A stretch of 64,000 nt of DNA, taken from the NCBI GenBank assembly GCA_963764585.1, contig CAVXTB010000021.1:62001-126000 (forward strand). Direction: 5' to 3'. Positions 44,495 to 52,942 of this stretch are shown in pieces (the stretch's first letter is position 1; each line of letters starts with the position of its first letter). Source of the DNA: JAOPZW01 sp963764585 (lineage in GTDB: Bacteria; Actinomycetota; Thermoleophilia; Solirubrobacterales; Solirubrobacteraceae). The position numbers and the translations under genes are program-made. The notes beneath the pieces were generated by a model. It was not told the DNA's origin, searched no databases, and saw nothing but the letters and a program-made list of their open reading frames with translations.

Positions 44495-45244
44495 CTACCG
44501 GCCGCGCAGCCGCGCGACCAGCCGGCGCAGGCCCGAGGCCGGCGCCGAGTCGACACGCAGCCGCTCGGCCGCGCGCCCGAGGTCGACGATCAGCCCGTCG
44601 GGCGTCGAGATGCCCGCTTCGGCTGGTCGCAGCCGGTCGCGCGCGGCGGTGAGCGCGTCGAGCTCCGCGCGCCGCGCCACCTGGGCCTCGGCCTCGGCGG
44701 TGACCGCGCGGTCGCGCGCGGCCCGCAGCGCCTCGAGCTCGGCGCGCAGCGCGCCCTCGGCCTTGGCGGCGCGATCGCGCTCGGCGGCCAGCGCGCCCTC
44801 GATCTCCTCGACGCGCTTGCGCTCGACCTCGACCGCGGCCTCGGCCTGGGCGCGCGCCGCGGCGTGGCGCTCGACCTCGTCGCGCGCAGTGCGGGCGGTG
44901 GCGGCCAGCTCGCCGGCGAGCTTGGCCAGCGCGGCGTCGCGGGCGTCGCGCGCGTCGGCGCGCACGCGCAGCTCCTCGACCTGCCCGCGCAGCGCGGCGA
45001 CCGCCGAGAGCGCCGCGGTCTCGGCCGCCAGGCGCCCGGCGAGCTCCTCGCGAACGGTGAGCGCATCGGCCTGCGCGTCGCGGACGGCGTCGCGCGCGGC
45101 ATCGCGCTCGGCGACCACGGCATCGAGCTGCTCGCGCAGCGCATCGAGCTCGGACTCGGCATCCAGCAGCTTGCGCGCCGCGTGGCGCGGCCGCAGGTCG
45201 ACGACGCGTGCCTCGTGGTCGTCGGGCGGCAGGGCGTGCTCCAT
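44495..45244 (-). CDS. Long coiled-coil protein
   Basis: A 249-residue protein, mostly one Ala/Glu/Arg-rich coiled coil from residue 30 to about 210 (LDAESELDALREQLDAVVAER, LAGELAATARTARDEVERHAAA). It has a short N-terminal head (MEHALPPDDHEARVVDLRPR) and a basic tail (SGLRRLVARLRGR). No transmembrane segment or known domain is present. Such proteins can be structural or scaffold-like; high Ala/Arg content is also what GC-rich DNA gives, so homology should be checked. Confidence 0.7.
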   Translation of the reverse strand: MEHALPPDDHEARVVDLRPRHAARKLLDAESELDALREQLDAVVAERDAARDAVRDAQADALTVREELAGRLAAETAALSAVAALRGQVEELRVRADARDARDAALAKLAGELAATARTARDEVERHAAARAQAEAAVEVERKRVEEIEGALAAERDRAAKAEGALRAELEALRAARDRAVTAEAEAQVARRAELDALTAARDRLRPAEAGISTPDGLIVDLGRAAERLRVDSAPASGLRRLVARLRGR

Positions 45245-45358
45245 CGCGGCGGGACGCTAGACCCGCCGCCGGACGGCTCGCGCCCGGCCGGCCCGGCCGC
45301 CGGCTCAGCCGCCGCCAGCCCGGCCGCACGCCCAGCCGCCGCCGGCCCGCCCGCAGGC
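45245..45358. repeat. Pro/Ala-type GC-rich imperfect repeats
   Basis: Imperfect copies of GGCTCAGCCGCC and GGCCCGxCCGC alternate here (for example near 45300-45312 and 45355-45365). Nothing else is seen; possibly a transcriptional terminator region between the coiled-coil gene and the small gene upstream. Confidence 0.4.
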
Positions 45359-45511
45359 TCAGCCGCCGTCGCGCTTGGCGCCGACGGCGACGAGCGTCGC
45401 CACGCCGGCGGCCATCGCGCCGCCCACCACCACGTTGCGCGCGGGCAGCTTGCGGCCGGCGTACCACTTGGCGCCCTTCCAGACCGCGAATCCCAGTGCC
45501 TTGTAGAGCAT
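45359..45511 (-). CDS. Short amphipathic/membrane protein, 50 residues
   Basis: A 50-residue gene (MLYKALGFAVWKGAKWY, then AGRKLPARNVVVGGAMAAG, ending VAVGAKRDGG). A hydrophobic segment (VVVGGAMAAGVATLVAVGA) is flanked by basic residues, so it is likely a single-pass membrane peptide. It lies 10 bp downstream of the argG stop on the same strand and could be co-transcribed with argG. The composition is unlike frame noise. The function is unknown. Confidence 0.6.
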   Translation of the reverse strand: MLYKALGFAVWKGAKWYAGRKLPARNVVVGGAMAAGVATLVAVGAKRDGG

Positions 45512-45521
45512 CGTCAGGGCT

Positions 45522-46793
45522 TTACCCGTCGTCGCGCGTGCGCAAGCGGTAGGCCATGCGCGACTGCAGCGACCACAGCTCGATGAACCCCGGCGACGCC
45601 TGCTGGCTGAACAGCCCGCCGCTGGTCTCGAACGTCGCGAGCGCCGCGTCGTAGACGGCGTTGGGCGACTCGCGCGTGACGACGCGCGCGCTGCCCTTGT
45701 ACAGCTTCATGCCGATCGTCCCCGTGACCTGCGCGTTGACGGACTCCATGTACGCGTCCAAATCGCTGCGCAGCGGCTCCCACCACAGCCCCGCGTAGAC
45801 GAGGTACGCCCACTTGCGATCGAGCTCGCCCTTGAACTGGTTCTGGTGGATGGTCCCGACGAGGCGTTCGAGCTCGGCGTGCGCGGGCAGCAGGATCGCG
45901 GCGGCTGGGACCTCGTAGATGTCGCGCACCTTCAGCCCGACGATGCGGTCCTCGATGTGGTCCACGATGCCCACTCCGTGGCGCATGCCGATCTGCGCGG
46001 CGCGCTCGAGCAGCTCGACGATCCCGAGGCGCTCGCCGTTCAGGGCCACGGGGACGCCGCGGTCGAACTCGACGGTCACGATCTCCGGCTCGTCGGGCGC
46101 CTTCTCGGGGCGCGTGACGAGCTGGAAGACGTCGTCGTCGGGCGCGTGGTCGAGCTCCTCGATCCAGCGGCCCTCCGACGAGCGGCCCCACAGGTTGTCG
46201 TCGATCGAGTAGGGCGTGTGCTCGGCGCCGCCCTTGATCGGGATGCCGTGCTGGCGGGCGTACGCGATCTCCTCCTCGCGCCCCATCTGCCAGCCGCGCA
46301 CGGGCGCGATCACCTTCAGCTCGGGCGCGAGCGTCGCGATCGTCGCCTCGATGCGCACCTGGTCGTTGCCCTTGCCGGTGCAGCCGTGGGCGATCGTGTC
46401 GCAGTCGTGCTTGCGCGCGTAGTCGACGGCGAGCTTGGCGATCAGCGGGCGCCCGAGCGCCGTGAACAGCGGATAGGCGAGGCCGTAGATCGCGTTGGCC
46501 TTGATCGCGGGCACGACGAAGTCGCGGGCGAACTCCTCGCGGGCGTCGACCACCTCGGCGGCGACCGCGCCGAGCTGCACGGCCTTGCCCTGGACAACGT
46601 CGTAGTCCTCGCCCGGCTGGCCGAGGTTGATCGTCAGCGCGACGACCTCGGCGTCGTACTCGTCCTGGATCCACTTGAGCATCACGCTCGTATCCAGGCC
46701 GCCCGAGTACAGCAGCAGGACGCGACCTACCTCGCCGGGCTCGGCGAGGTAGGAGGCGGTGCGGGTGTGGGGCGTGCGGATCTGCTCGGCCAT
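45522..46793 (-). CDS. argG: Argininosuccinate synthase
   Basis: A 423-residue ATP-dependent ligase joining citrulline and aspartate in arginine synthesis. The PP-loop is LLYSGGLDTSVML near residue 28-40; IAHGCTGKGNDQVRIE, RGWQMGREEEIAYA, EHTPYSIDDNLWGRSSEG and GTIHQNQFKGELDRKWAYLVYAG (in parts) follow. The length is slightly above the usual 400. It is alone here; other arg genes are not in the window. Confidence 0.97.
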   Translation of the reverse strand: MAEQIRTPHTRTASYLAEPGEVGRVLLLYSGGLDTSVMLKWIQDEYDAEVVALTINLGQPGEDYDVVQGKAVQLGAVAAEVVDAREEFARDFVVPAIKANAIYGLAYPLFTALGRPLIAKLAVDYARKHDCDTIAHGCTGKGNDQVRIEATIATLAPELKVIAPVRGWQMGREEEIAYARQHGIPIKGGAEHTPYSIDDNLWGRSSEGRWIEELDHAPDDDVFQLVTRPEKAPDEPEIVTVEFDRGVPVALNGERLGIVELLERAAQIGMRHGVGIVDHIEDRIVGLKVRDIYEVPAAAILLPAHAELERLVGTIHQNQFKGELDRKWAYLVYAGLWWEPLRSDLDAYMESVNAQVTGTIGMKLYKGSARVVTRESPNAVYDAALATFETSGGLFSQQASPGFIELWSLQSRMAYRLRTRDDG

Positions 46794-46819
46794 GGGGCGG
46801 CGGAATCTACCGCCGCATC

Positions 46820-47563
46820 TCAGGACGTGGAGTGCAGCCAGTCCTCGAACGTCGGGCCGGCAAGCGTGGCCCCCGGGCCCGGCAGCAGGCCGCCGTCCTC
46901 GAAGACCCGACGGGTGGACTCGACCGGGTCGCTCGTGGCTTCGATGCGCAGCGCGTCACCGCGGCGGGCGACGAGCAGCTCGGCGACCTCGACGAGGCTC
47001 TCCTCGCGCGGGCCCGCGATCTCGGACATCGCCGGCCCGTCGCCGGTCGCAAGCTCGACGAGCGCCTCGGCGACGGTCCGCGCGGCGACGAGCTGCGTGC
47101 GCATCCGCGGCACGTAGGCGACGTCGCCCTGCGTGCCCCACTCGACGAGCTGCCCGACGAACTCGTGGAACTGCGTCGCGCGCAGGATGCGCGCGGGGAC
47201 CGGGCCCGCCAGCACGGCCTGCTCGTGCGCGATCTTCGCCGCGCCGTAGCCGCCGCCGAACCGATCGGCCCCGACGATCGAGGCGACGACGATCCGCCGC
47301 ACGCCGGCGCGCTCGCCGGCCTCCTGCAGGTTGCGCGCCGCGGTGAGGAAGAACTCCGTCGCGGGCCGCTCCTCGGGCGACGGGCCGGTCGCGACGTCGA
47401 TGACGGCGTCCGCGCCCGCCAGCGCCTCGTCCAGGCCCTCGCCGGTGATCACGTCGACGCCCTGCGAGCGCGACATCGCGACGGCATCGTGCCCGCCGGC
47501 TCCGAGCAGGTCCACGACGTGGCGGCCGGCCCTTCCGGTGGCTCCAGCTACTGCGATCCTCAT
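46820..47563 (-). CDS. NAD(P)-dependent epimerase/oxidoreductase (ECF41 partner)
   Basis: A 247-residue short-chain dehydrogenase/epimerase-like protein with the Rossmann motif VAGATGRAGRHVV, GADAVIDVATGP, RRIVVASIVGAD and ILRATQFHEFVGQLV. It resembles NmrA/epimerase-type oxidoreductases. It is divergently encoded from an ECF41 sigma factor with predicted ECF41 promoters in both directions between them, which fits the known pairing of ECF41 with COE genes. Substrate unknown. Confidence 0.9.
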   Translation of the reverse strand: MRIAVAGATGRAGRHVVDLLGAGGHDAVAMSRSQGVDVITGEGLDEALAGADAVIDVATGPSPEERPATEFFLTAARNLQEAGERAGVRRIVVASIVGADRFGGGYGAAKIAHEQAVLAGPVPARILRATQFHEFVGQLVEWGTQGDVAYVPRMRTQLVAARTVAEALVELATGDGPAMSEIAGPREESLVEVAELLVARRGDALRIEATSDPVESTRRVFEDGGLLPGPGATLAGPTFEDWLHSTS

Positions 47564-47579
47564 TTGGATTCGATCTCCT

Positions 47580-47606
47580 TGTCACATCGGTCGGTGTGGG
47601 TGGGTC
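47580..47606 (+). promoter_or_regulatory. ECF41-like promoter for sigma gene
   Basis: TGTCACA, 16 bp, GGTC, which is one base from the ECF41 pattern TGTCACA-N16-CGTC. It lies about 36 bp before the sigma-factor ATG at 47643. Confidence 0.6.
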
Positions 47607-47614
47607 ACCTCGTT

Positions 47615-47641
47615 GACACGTGACAACGAAGGGATGTGACC
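47615..47641 (-). promoter_or_regulatory. ECF41-like promoter for oxidoreductase gene
   Basis: Read on the minus strand: GGTCACA, 16 bp, TGTC, two bases off the ECF41 pattern. It lies about 52 bp upstream of the oxidoreductase ATG at 47563. It interleaves with the opposing promoter so that one sigma factor could drive both genes. Confidence 0.5.
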
Positions 47642-47642
47642 G

Positions 47643-48530
47643 ATGGACGAGCAGGACTGGCTGGCCGAGCGCTTCGAGGAGCACCGCACCCATCTGCGGG
47701 CGGTCGCCTACCGGATGCTCGGCTCGGTGAGCGAGGCCGACGACGCCGTCCAGGAGGCGTGGCTGCGCCTCAGCCGCTCGGACACGAGCGCCGTCGAGAA
47801 CCTGCGCGGGTGGCTGACGACCGTCGTCGCGCGCGTCTGCCTGAACGTCCTGCGCTCGCGCGCGACCCGGCGCGAGCACCCCCTCGACGAGGTGCACGTG
47901 CCCGAGCCGATCATCAGCCGCGCCGACGGCGTGGACCCCGAGCACGAGGCGCTGCTGGCCGACTCGGTCGGGCTCGCGCTGCTCGTCGTGCTCGAGACGC
48001 TCGCGCCCGCCGAGCGGCTGGCCTTCGTGCTGCACGACATGTTCGCCGTGCCCTTCGACGAGATCGGCCCGATGGTCGGCCGATCGCCGACCGCGGCGCG
48101 CCAGCTCGCCAGCCGGGCGCGCCGCCGGGTGCAGGGCGAGGCGCCGCGGCCCAACCCCGACCTCGCCCGCCAGCGCGAGGTCGTCGACGCCTTCTTCGCC
48201 GCCGCGCGCCAAGGCGACTTCGAGGCGCTCGTCGCCGTGTTGCACCCGGACGTCGTCCTGCGCTCCGACGGCGGCGCGAAGCGCCCGGCCGCGACGGCGG
48301 TCATCCACGGTGCGCGCGCCGTGGCCGAGCGCGCGATGATGTTCGCGCGGCTCGCGCCGTACGTCCGACCGGCGCTCGTCAACGGCGCCGCGGGCGTCGT
48401 CGTGGCTCCGGGCGGCCGGGTGTTCTCGGTGATGGGCTTCACCGTCGCCGACGGCAGGATCGTCGCGATCGACGCGCTCGGCGATCCCGAGCGGCTGCGC
48501 GAGCTGGACCTGACGGTGCTCGACGACTGA
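47643..48530 (+). CDS. ECF41-family RNA polymerase sigma factor
   Basis: A 295-residue ECF sigma factor: sigma-2 (DDAVQEAWLRLSRSD), linker with VPEPI (WLPEPL-like), sigma-4 (VPFDEIGPMVGRSPTAARQLASRARRRV) and a SnoaL-like regulatory extension with RSDGGAKRP and GDPERL (DGGGK- and NPDKL-like). It is a second ECF41 member distinct from the one at 26.8 kb. It is divergent from its probable partner oxidoreductase. Confidence 0.94.
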   Translation: MDEQDWLAERFEEHRTHLRAVAYRMLGSVSEADDAVQEAWLRLSRSDTSAVENLRGWLTTVVARVCLNVLRSRATRREHPLDEVHVPEPIISRADGVDPEHEALLADSVGLALLVVLETLAPAERLAFVLHDMFAVPFDEIGPMVGRSPTAARQLASRARRRVQGEAPRPNPDLARQREVVDAFFAAARQGDFEALVAVLHPDVVLRSDGGAKRPAATAVIHGARAVAERAMMFARLAPYVRPALVNGAAGVVVAPGGRVFSVMGFTVADGRIVAIDALGDPERLRELDLTVLDD

Positions 48531-48531
48531 A

Positions 48532-48804
48532 TCACTGGCCGCGCCGACGCAGCAGCCGCGCCAGCAACCCGGGCGGTCGCGGCTCGACCTCATCGCGCAG
48601 CGGCAACCGACCCGCCCGCCGTGCGCGCATCACGCACGCGGTGTGCGCGTGCCGCCGCCGTCTCGCGTCACCTTCGGGCACCACCAGCAGGTGCTCGACC
48701 AGCGCCGGCAGGCGGTTGCCGCAGAGCGGGCAGCGGTACGTCGCCGGCTTGGTGCTGCCGGCGGGCCGGACGGCGTACCAGCGCGCGGCGCGGAAGTCGT
48801 CCAT
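48532..48804 (-). CDS. Small zinc-ribbon-like protein
   Basis: A 90-residue basic protein with a CPLCGNR motif and a later HAHTAC segment, which together could bind one zinc ion (C-x2-C ... H/C). The tail is Arg- and Pro-rich. Its stop is two bases from the convergent sigma gene stop. The family is common in actinobacteria as an unnamed protein; function unknown. Confidence 0.65.
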   Translation of the reverse strand: MDDFRAARWYAVRPAGSTKPATYRCPLCGNRLPALVEHLLVVPEGDARRRRHAHTACVMRARRAGRLPLRDEVEPRPPGLLARLLRRRGQ

Positions 48805-48930
48805 TCGACCGCGAGGTCTAACGCACTGGTCGCGCGGCATCCAGGAATCGGCGTCGCTGCCAGGATCGCGCACGCCGTGCGGGCCATCGCGCGTCGCGGA
48901 TCGAGTCCCACGGTAGGCTGCCGCGGTCCC

Positions 48931-49308
48931 ATGGCAGTCGACCTGGTCATCGACATCGAGAACACGCCGGGGGCGCTGGCGCAGGTCGCGGCCGCGATCA
49001 GCGATGCCGGCGTGAACATCGCCGCGGCCACATGCCTCGGGCCGGGCGAGCGCGCCGAGCTGCACATCCTCGTCCCGCACGCCGAGGCGGCGAGGCATTC
49101 GCTGGCGATCTCGCATCTCGCGGTCACGCGCGAGCGCGAGGTCGTGGTGGTCGACGTCGAGGACCGGCCCGGCGTGCTGGCCGACCTGACGCGCAAGATC
49201 GCGCGGGCGGGGATCGACCTCGATCTCGTCTACGTCGCCACGCGCAATCGCGTCGTCTTCGGGGCGGCCGACCTCGCGGGCCTGCGCGCGGCGCTCGACG
49301 TCGCCTGA
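48931..49308 (+). CDS. Tandem ACT-domain protein
   Basis: A 125-residue protein with two ACT domains, VDLVIDIENTPGALAQVAAAISDAGVNI and VVVVDVEDRPGVLADLTRKIARAGIDLDL (each given in part), and no catalytic domain. Free-standing ACT proteins bind amino acids or related ligands and regulate partner enzymes. No amino-acid enzyme is adjacent. Confidence 0.88.
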   Translation: MAVDLVIDIENTPGALAQVAAAISDAGVNIAAATCLGPGERAELHILVPHAEAARHSLAISHLAVTREREVVVVDVEDRPGVLADLTRKIARAGIDLDLVYVATRNRVVFGAADLAGLRAALDVA

Positions 49309-49349
49309 CGTTTGTCGCGCCGCGCGCCCTGGAACACTTCCGCCGCGCC

Positions 49350-50630
49350 ATGCACGCGTCGCGCCCCATCGCGGTTGCCGTGACGGCCGGCGCGCTCCTG
49401 CTCGCCCCGAGCGCGCAGGCGCGGCAGGTCCGCCTGCGCTCGGCCGCGTCGCTGCACGCGGTCGCGGCCCGCTCGGCGGGCAAGCCGGTCGTCAAGCTGC
49501 GCTGGCGCGACCGCTCGCGCGGCGAGACGCGCTGGGAGGTGCTGCGCGGCGGCAAGCGTCGGCGGGTGCTGAAGGCCAACAGCACGCACATGACCGACCG
49601 GACGGTGCGCGCCGGGCGGACGTACCGCTACCGCGTGCGGGCGTGCCGGCGCGCGCGCTGCGCGCGCGCGGTGGCCGTGCGCGTCGCTGTCCCCGCCGCG
49701 TTCGGCGGGCCGAGCGGCTCGGGCGCGCCCAACCCGCCGGCCGGCGCTCCGGGCGCCGACCCGTTCGCCGGCAGCCCGCGGATCGCCGGCTGTCCGATCT
49801 TCCCGAAGGACAACCCCTGGAACACCGACGTGTCCGGCTACCCGGTCGACCGCCCGACGTCCGATGCCTACATCGGCTCGCTCGGCGCGATCACGCTGTG
49901 GCCCGACTTCGGCTCGGGTGCCTACGGCGACTACGGCATCCCCTACGGGACGGTTCCGGCGGATCAGCCGCTCGTGCCGATCACCTTCCACGTCAGCCCG
50001 CAGATCGCGTCCGAGAGCGACCCCGGGCCCTACCCGATCCCGCCGACCGCTCGGGTCGAGGGCGGCGGCGACCACCACGTGCTCGTCCTGCGCCAGGGCG
50101 ACTGCAGGCTCTTCGAGCTCTACGACGCCACCAAGCAGGCCGACGACGGCTGGAGCGTCTACAGCGCCGCCACGTTCGACCTGCGCTCCAACGCCCTGCG
50201 CCACGACGGCTACACGTCGGCCGACGCCGCCGGCCTGCCGATGCTCCCCGGCCTGGCCCGCGTCGACGAGGTGCAGTCCGGCGCGATCGAGCACGCCCTG
50301 CGGATCGCGATTCCGCAGACCCAGGATGCCTACATCCACCCCGCCACCCACGCGGCGTCCAGCGCGACCGACCCGGCGCTGCCGCCGATGGGCCTGCGCG
50401 TTCGCCTGAAGGCCAGCTACAACGTCGCCGCCCTGCACGGCCAGGCGCGCGTGATCGCCCGCGCGCTCCAGGTCTACGGCGCGCTCGTAGCCGACAACTC
50501 CGGCGGCGCGAAGGTCTTCATCTCCGGCACGCCGGACCCCGGCTGGAACGACGACGACCTCGACCAGCTCAAGAGCATCCCGGCGAGCGCGCTGGAGGCG
50601 GTCGTCACCGGGCCGGTGCAGCCGGGCTAG
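49350..50630 (+). CDS. Secreted conserved protein of unnamed family
   Basis: A 426-residue secreted protein. It has a signal peptide (VAVTAGALLLAPSAQA), an Arg-rich beta domain resembling fibronectin III (VVKLRWRDRSRGETRWEVLRG...YRYRVRACRRARC), a Pro/Gly linker, then a conserved globular domain. That domain starts FPKDNPWNTDVSGYPVD and includes LWPDFGSGAYGDYGIPYG, ESDPGPYPIPP, GDHHVLVLRQGDCRLFELYDA and LRHDGYTSADAAGLPMLPGL. I recall this domain from many soil bacteria without a name or function. It overlaps the next gene convergently by four bases. Confidence 0.75.
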   Translation: MHASRPIAVAVTAGALLLAPSAQARQVRLRSAASLHAVAARSAGKPVVKLRWRDRSRGETRWEVLRGGKRRRVLKANSTHMTDRTVRAGRTYRYRVRACRRARCARAVAVRVAVPAAFGGPSGSGAPNPPAGAPGADPFAGSPRIAGCPIFPKDNPWNTDVSGYPVDRPTSDAYIGSLGAITLWPDFGSGAYGDYGIPYGTVPADQPLVPITFHVSPQIASESDPGPYPIPPTARVEGGGDHHVLVLRQGDCRLFELYDATKQADDGWSVYSAATFDLRSNALRHDGYTSADAAGLPMLPGLARVDEVQSGAIEHALRIAIPQTQDAYIHPATHAASSATDPALPPMGLRVRLKASYNVAALHGQARVIARALQVYGALVADNSGGAKVFISGTPDPGWNDDDLDQLKSIPASALEAVVTGPVQPG

Positions 50631-51076
50631 ACGCGCGGTTCGAGGATGACGACCGGGATCTCGCGTTCCGTTCGCGCCTGGTAGTCGCGGTAGGGACCCC
50701 AGATCGCGACGGCCTTCGGCCACAGCCGGGCGCGCTCGCTCGGGCTGGCGACGCGCGCGTGGACCGGTCGACGCTCGCTTCCGATCTGCACCGTCGTGTC
50801 GGGATGCGCGAGCAGGTTGTGAAACCACGCGGGGTTCCTCGGGTGGCCGCCCTTGGAGGCGATGACGGCGACGTCGCGGCCGTCGTCGACGTACGCCAGC
50901 GGCGTCGTGCGCCGAGTCCCGCTCTTGGCGCCGACCGTATCGAGCAGCAGCATCGGCGGCAGGCGGGGGAACCGGTGCCCGACGAGCCCGCCCGTCGCGC
51001 GGTAGACGCGCGCGTGGCATCCCATGACCTGGCGCATCACCGTCCACGATACGTCGACCAGGCGCTCGGTGGGCAC
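50627..51076 (-). CDS. Ddn-like deazaflavin (F420)-dependent reductase
   Basis: A 149-residue protein of the Ddn/nitroreductase (split beta-barrel) family that uses coenzyme F420H2. The signature segments are MLLLDTVGAKSGTRRTTPLAYVDDG and VIASKGGHPRNPAWFHNLLAHPD. Such enzymes reduce quinones, enoates or nitro compounds. F420 use fits an actinobacterium. No F420 biosynthesis genes are in the window. Confidence 0.92.
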   Translation of the reverse strand: MPTERLVDVSWTVMRQVMGCHARVYRATGGLVGHRFPRLPPMLLLDTVGAKSGTRRTTPLAYVDDGRDVAVIASKGGHPRNPAWFHNLLAHPDTTVQIGSERRPVHARVASPSERARLWPKAVAIWGPYRDYQARTEREIPVVILEPRV

Positions 51077-51145
51077 GCCTGAAGCCTAGTGTCGAGGCGG
51101 CGCGGCCGGGCCAAAGGTGCCCCGGCCGCGCGCGCGTTGCAGCGG

Positions 51146-51607
51146 CTAGTAGCCGCCCACCTTCTCGGTGCCCTTGGCGGCGACGACATACCACCTGGCG
51201 CCGAAGGCATCGAGGCCCTCGCCCTTGGTGCTGCCGCGCTTGCCGTTGTCACCCGCGAACGTGTAGAGCGGGTGCTTGTTGTAGGTCACCTGCGTGGTGC
51301 CGTCCGAGCGCCTGGTCGTGCCGAGCAGCGCGGCCTTGGCGCCCGCGCCCGCCTTCGGCGCGCCCTTGGTCAGCAGCGGCGGCCAGTTCTGGGCGCAGGC
51401 GCCCGAGCAGGCGCTCTTGCCCTTCTTGTCCTTCTCGAAGAGGTACAGCGTGTGCGACTTGCCGTCGACGATGATCCTGCCGAGCGCGCTGGTGCCGGTC
51501 TTCACCGTGGCGGGCTGGCTGGTCGCCGACGAGGCGATCGCGGTGAGGCCGGTGAGCGCGACTGCAGCGAGCGCGAGCACGGCCAGTACGGCGATGGAGC
51601 GTCTCAT
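51146..51607 (-). CDS. Secreted COG4315/PF03640 repeat protein
   Basis: A 153-residue protein with a signal peptide (SIAVLAVLALAAVALTGLTA). Two repeats of the lipoprotein_15/COG4315 type follow: GRIIVDGKSHTLYLFEKDKKG with SACSGACAQNWPPLLTKG, then VTYNKHPLYTFAGDNGKRGSTKGEG with FGARWYVVAAKG. The signal sequence lacks a lipobox, so it is probably secreted free. Family function is unknown. It is upstream of, and on the same strand as, nothing obviously related. Confidence 0.88.
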   Translation of the reverse strand: MRRSIAVLAVLALAAVALTGLTAIASSATSQPATVKTGTSALGRIIVDGKSHTLYLFEKDKKGKSACSGACAQNWPPLLTKGAPKAGAGAKAALLGTTRRSDGTTQVTYNKHPLYTFAGDNGKRGSTKGEGLDAFGARWYVVAAKGTEKVGGY

Positions 51608-51712
51608 GAACGTCCTTCCTGTCTGGGCCGGACCGAATCGGAGCGGTGGTCCGGGTGTGCAACCAAGGACGCCACGGCGCAAGCCATCCTTCGGGCCGAA
51701 GTGTGGCCTTCG

Positions 51713-52942
51713 TCACGCACGCTCCGGGCGGGGCGTCAGGCGAATCGCGACGGGCAGGTCGCGCTCGAGCCCCAGCCCCGACAGCCCCGCGGCGAGCGCC
51801 ACCGCCGCGGCGACGAGCATCGTCGCGGGCGCGGACACGCTCAGCAGCTGCGTCCCCAGCGTCGGTGCCAGCGCCAGGCCCAGCCACCACGACAGCCCGA
51901 TCGCCGCCATGTAGCGGCCGCGCAGCGCCGCAGGGGCCAGATCGGCGACGAGCGGCATGAGCGCGGTCGTGTGGAAGCACTCGCCGACGCCGACGAGGAT
52001 CGCCGCCGCCAGCAGCACCGGGTAGGCGTAGCTCGAGCCGGCGAGGTCGGCGCCCACGACGAGCAGGCAGGCGACGACGAACATCGCCGCGGCGATCGCC
52101 ATGGCGATCGCGCGCCGCCGGCCCTCGGCGAACCTGGCCACCGGCAGCTGCGCGAGCACGACCGTGAGCGCGTTCGCGAGCAGCAGCAGGCCGATCCGGC
52201 GCGGGCCGATGCCGATCTCGCCGCGCGCGTATGGCGGCACGATCCACGTGAAGACGCCCCAGCCCACACCGATCATCGCGACGTTCATGAGCGCGAGCCG
52301 GACGAAGGGCCGGTCGCGCAGCAGCGCCCGGTAGCCGCCCGCGACCGCCGGCGGCCGCGCATCCTCGCGCACGGCGACGACGAGGATCGCCACGTACAGC
52401 ACGTAGGACAGCGCGTTGGCGACGAAGAGCACGACCAGGCCGTTGAGGCCCTGCGCCGCGACGAGGCCGCCGAAGGCGCCGCCGAGGCCGATGCCGACGT
52501 TGGCGGCGACGCGCGAGACGGCGCTGGCGCGGTGGCGCACCTGCGGCGGTGAGAGCGACGCCACCAGTGCGGACTGGCTCGGGATGAGCCCGCCGTTGCC
52601 GGCGCCGGCGGCGGCCGCGGCGACGAACGCCTGCGCGGGCGTGTGCGCGAACGCCAGGCCGGCGTACCCGGCGGCGAGCGCGAGGCCGGCGGCGGCGGCC
52701 GTCGTGCGCGAGCCGAAGCGGTCGATCACCGGGCCCGCGATGGGCGCGGCGACGACCGCGAGCCCGGTCACCGTGCCGACGACGAGGCCGGCAACGCCGA
52801 GGCTGAAGCCGCGGCCCTCGTGCAGGTAGATGACCTCGAACGGCAGGACCGCGCCGTAGCCGAGCATGTTCAGGAAGATCCCGGCCTCGACGACCCACAG
52901 CTCGCGCGACAGCCCGAACCCGAGGACGCGCAGGCCCCTCAC
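51713..52942 (-). CDS. MFS transporter
   Basis: A 409-residue major-facilitator exporter with twelve predicted helices. It has the intracellular motif DRFGSRTTAAAAGL between helices 2 and 3 and a second-half RFAEGRRRAIAMAIA. The segment GYGAVLPFEVIYLHEGRGFSLGVAGLVVG (in parts) fits drug:H+ antiporters. It starts at GTG 52942 overlapping the EamA stop (GTGA), so the two transporters are one operon under the divergent MocR regulator. Confidence 0.92.
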   Translation of the reverse strand: MRGLRVLGFGLSRELWVVEAGIFLNMLGYGAVLPFEVIYLHEGRGFSLGVAGLVVGTVTGLAVVAAPIAGPVIDRFGSRTTAAAAGLALAAGYAGLAFAHTPAQAFVAAAAAGAGNGGLIPSQSALVASLSPPQVRHRASAVSRVAANVGIGLGGAFGGLVAAQGLNGLVVLFVANALSYVLYVAILVVAVREDARPPAVAGGYRALLRDRPFVRLALMNVAMIGVGWGVFTWIVPPYARGEIGIGPRRIGLLLLANALTVVLAQLPVARFAEGRRRAIAMAIAAAMFVVACLLVVGADLAGSSYAYPVLLAAAILVGVGECFHTTALMPLVADLAPAALRGRYMAAIGLSWWLGLALAPTLGTQLLSVSAPATMLVAAAVALAAGLSGLGLERDLPVAIRLTPRPERA

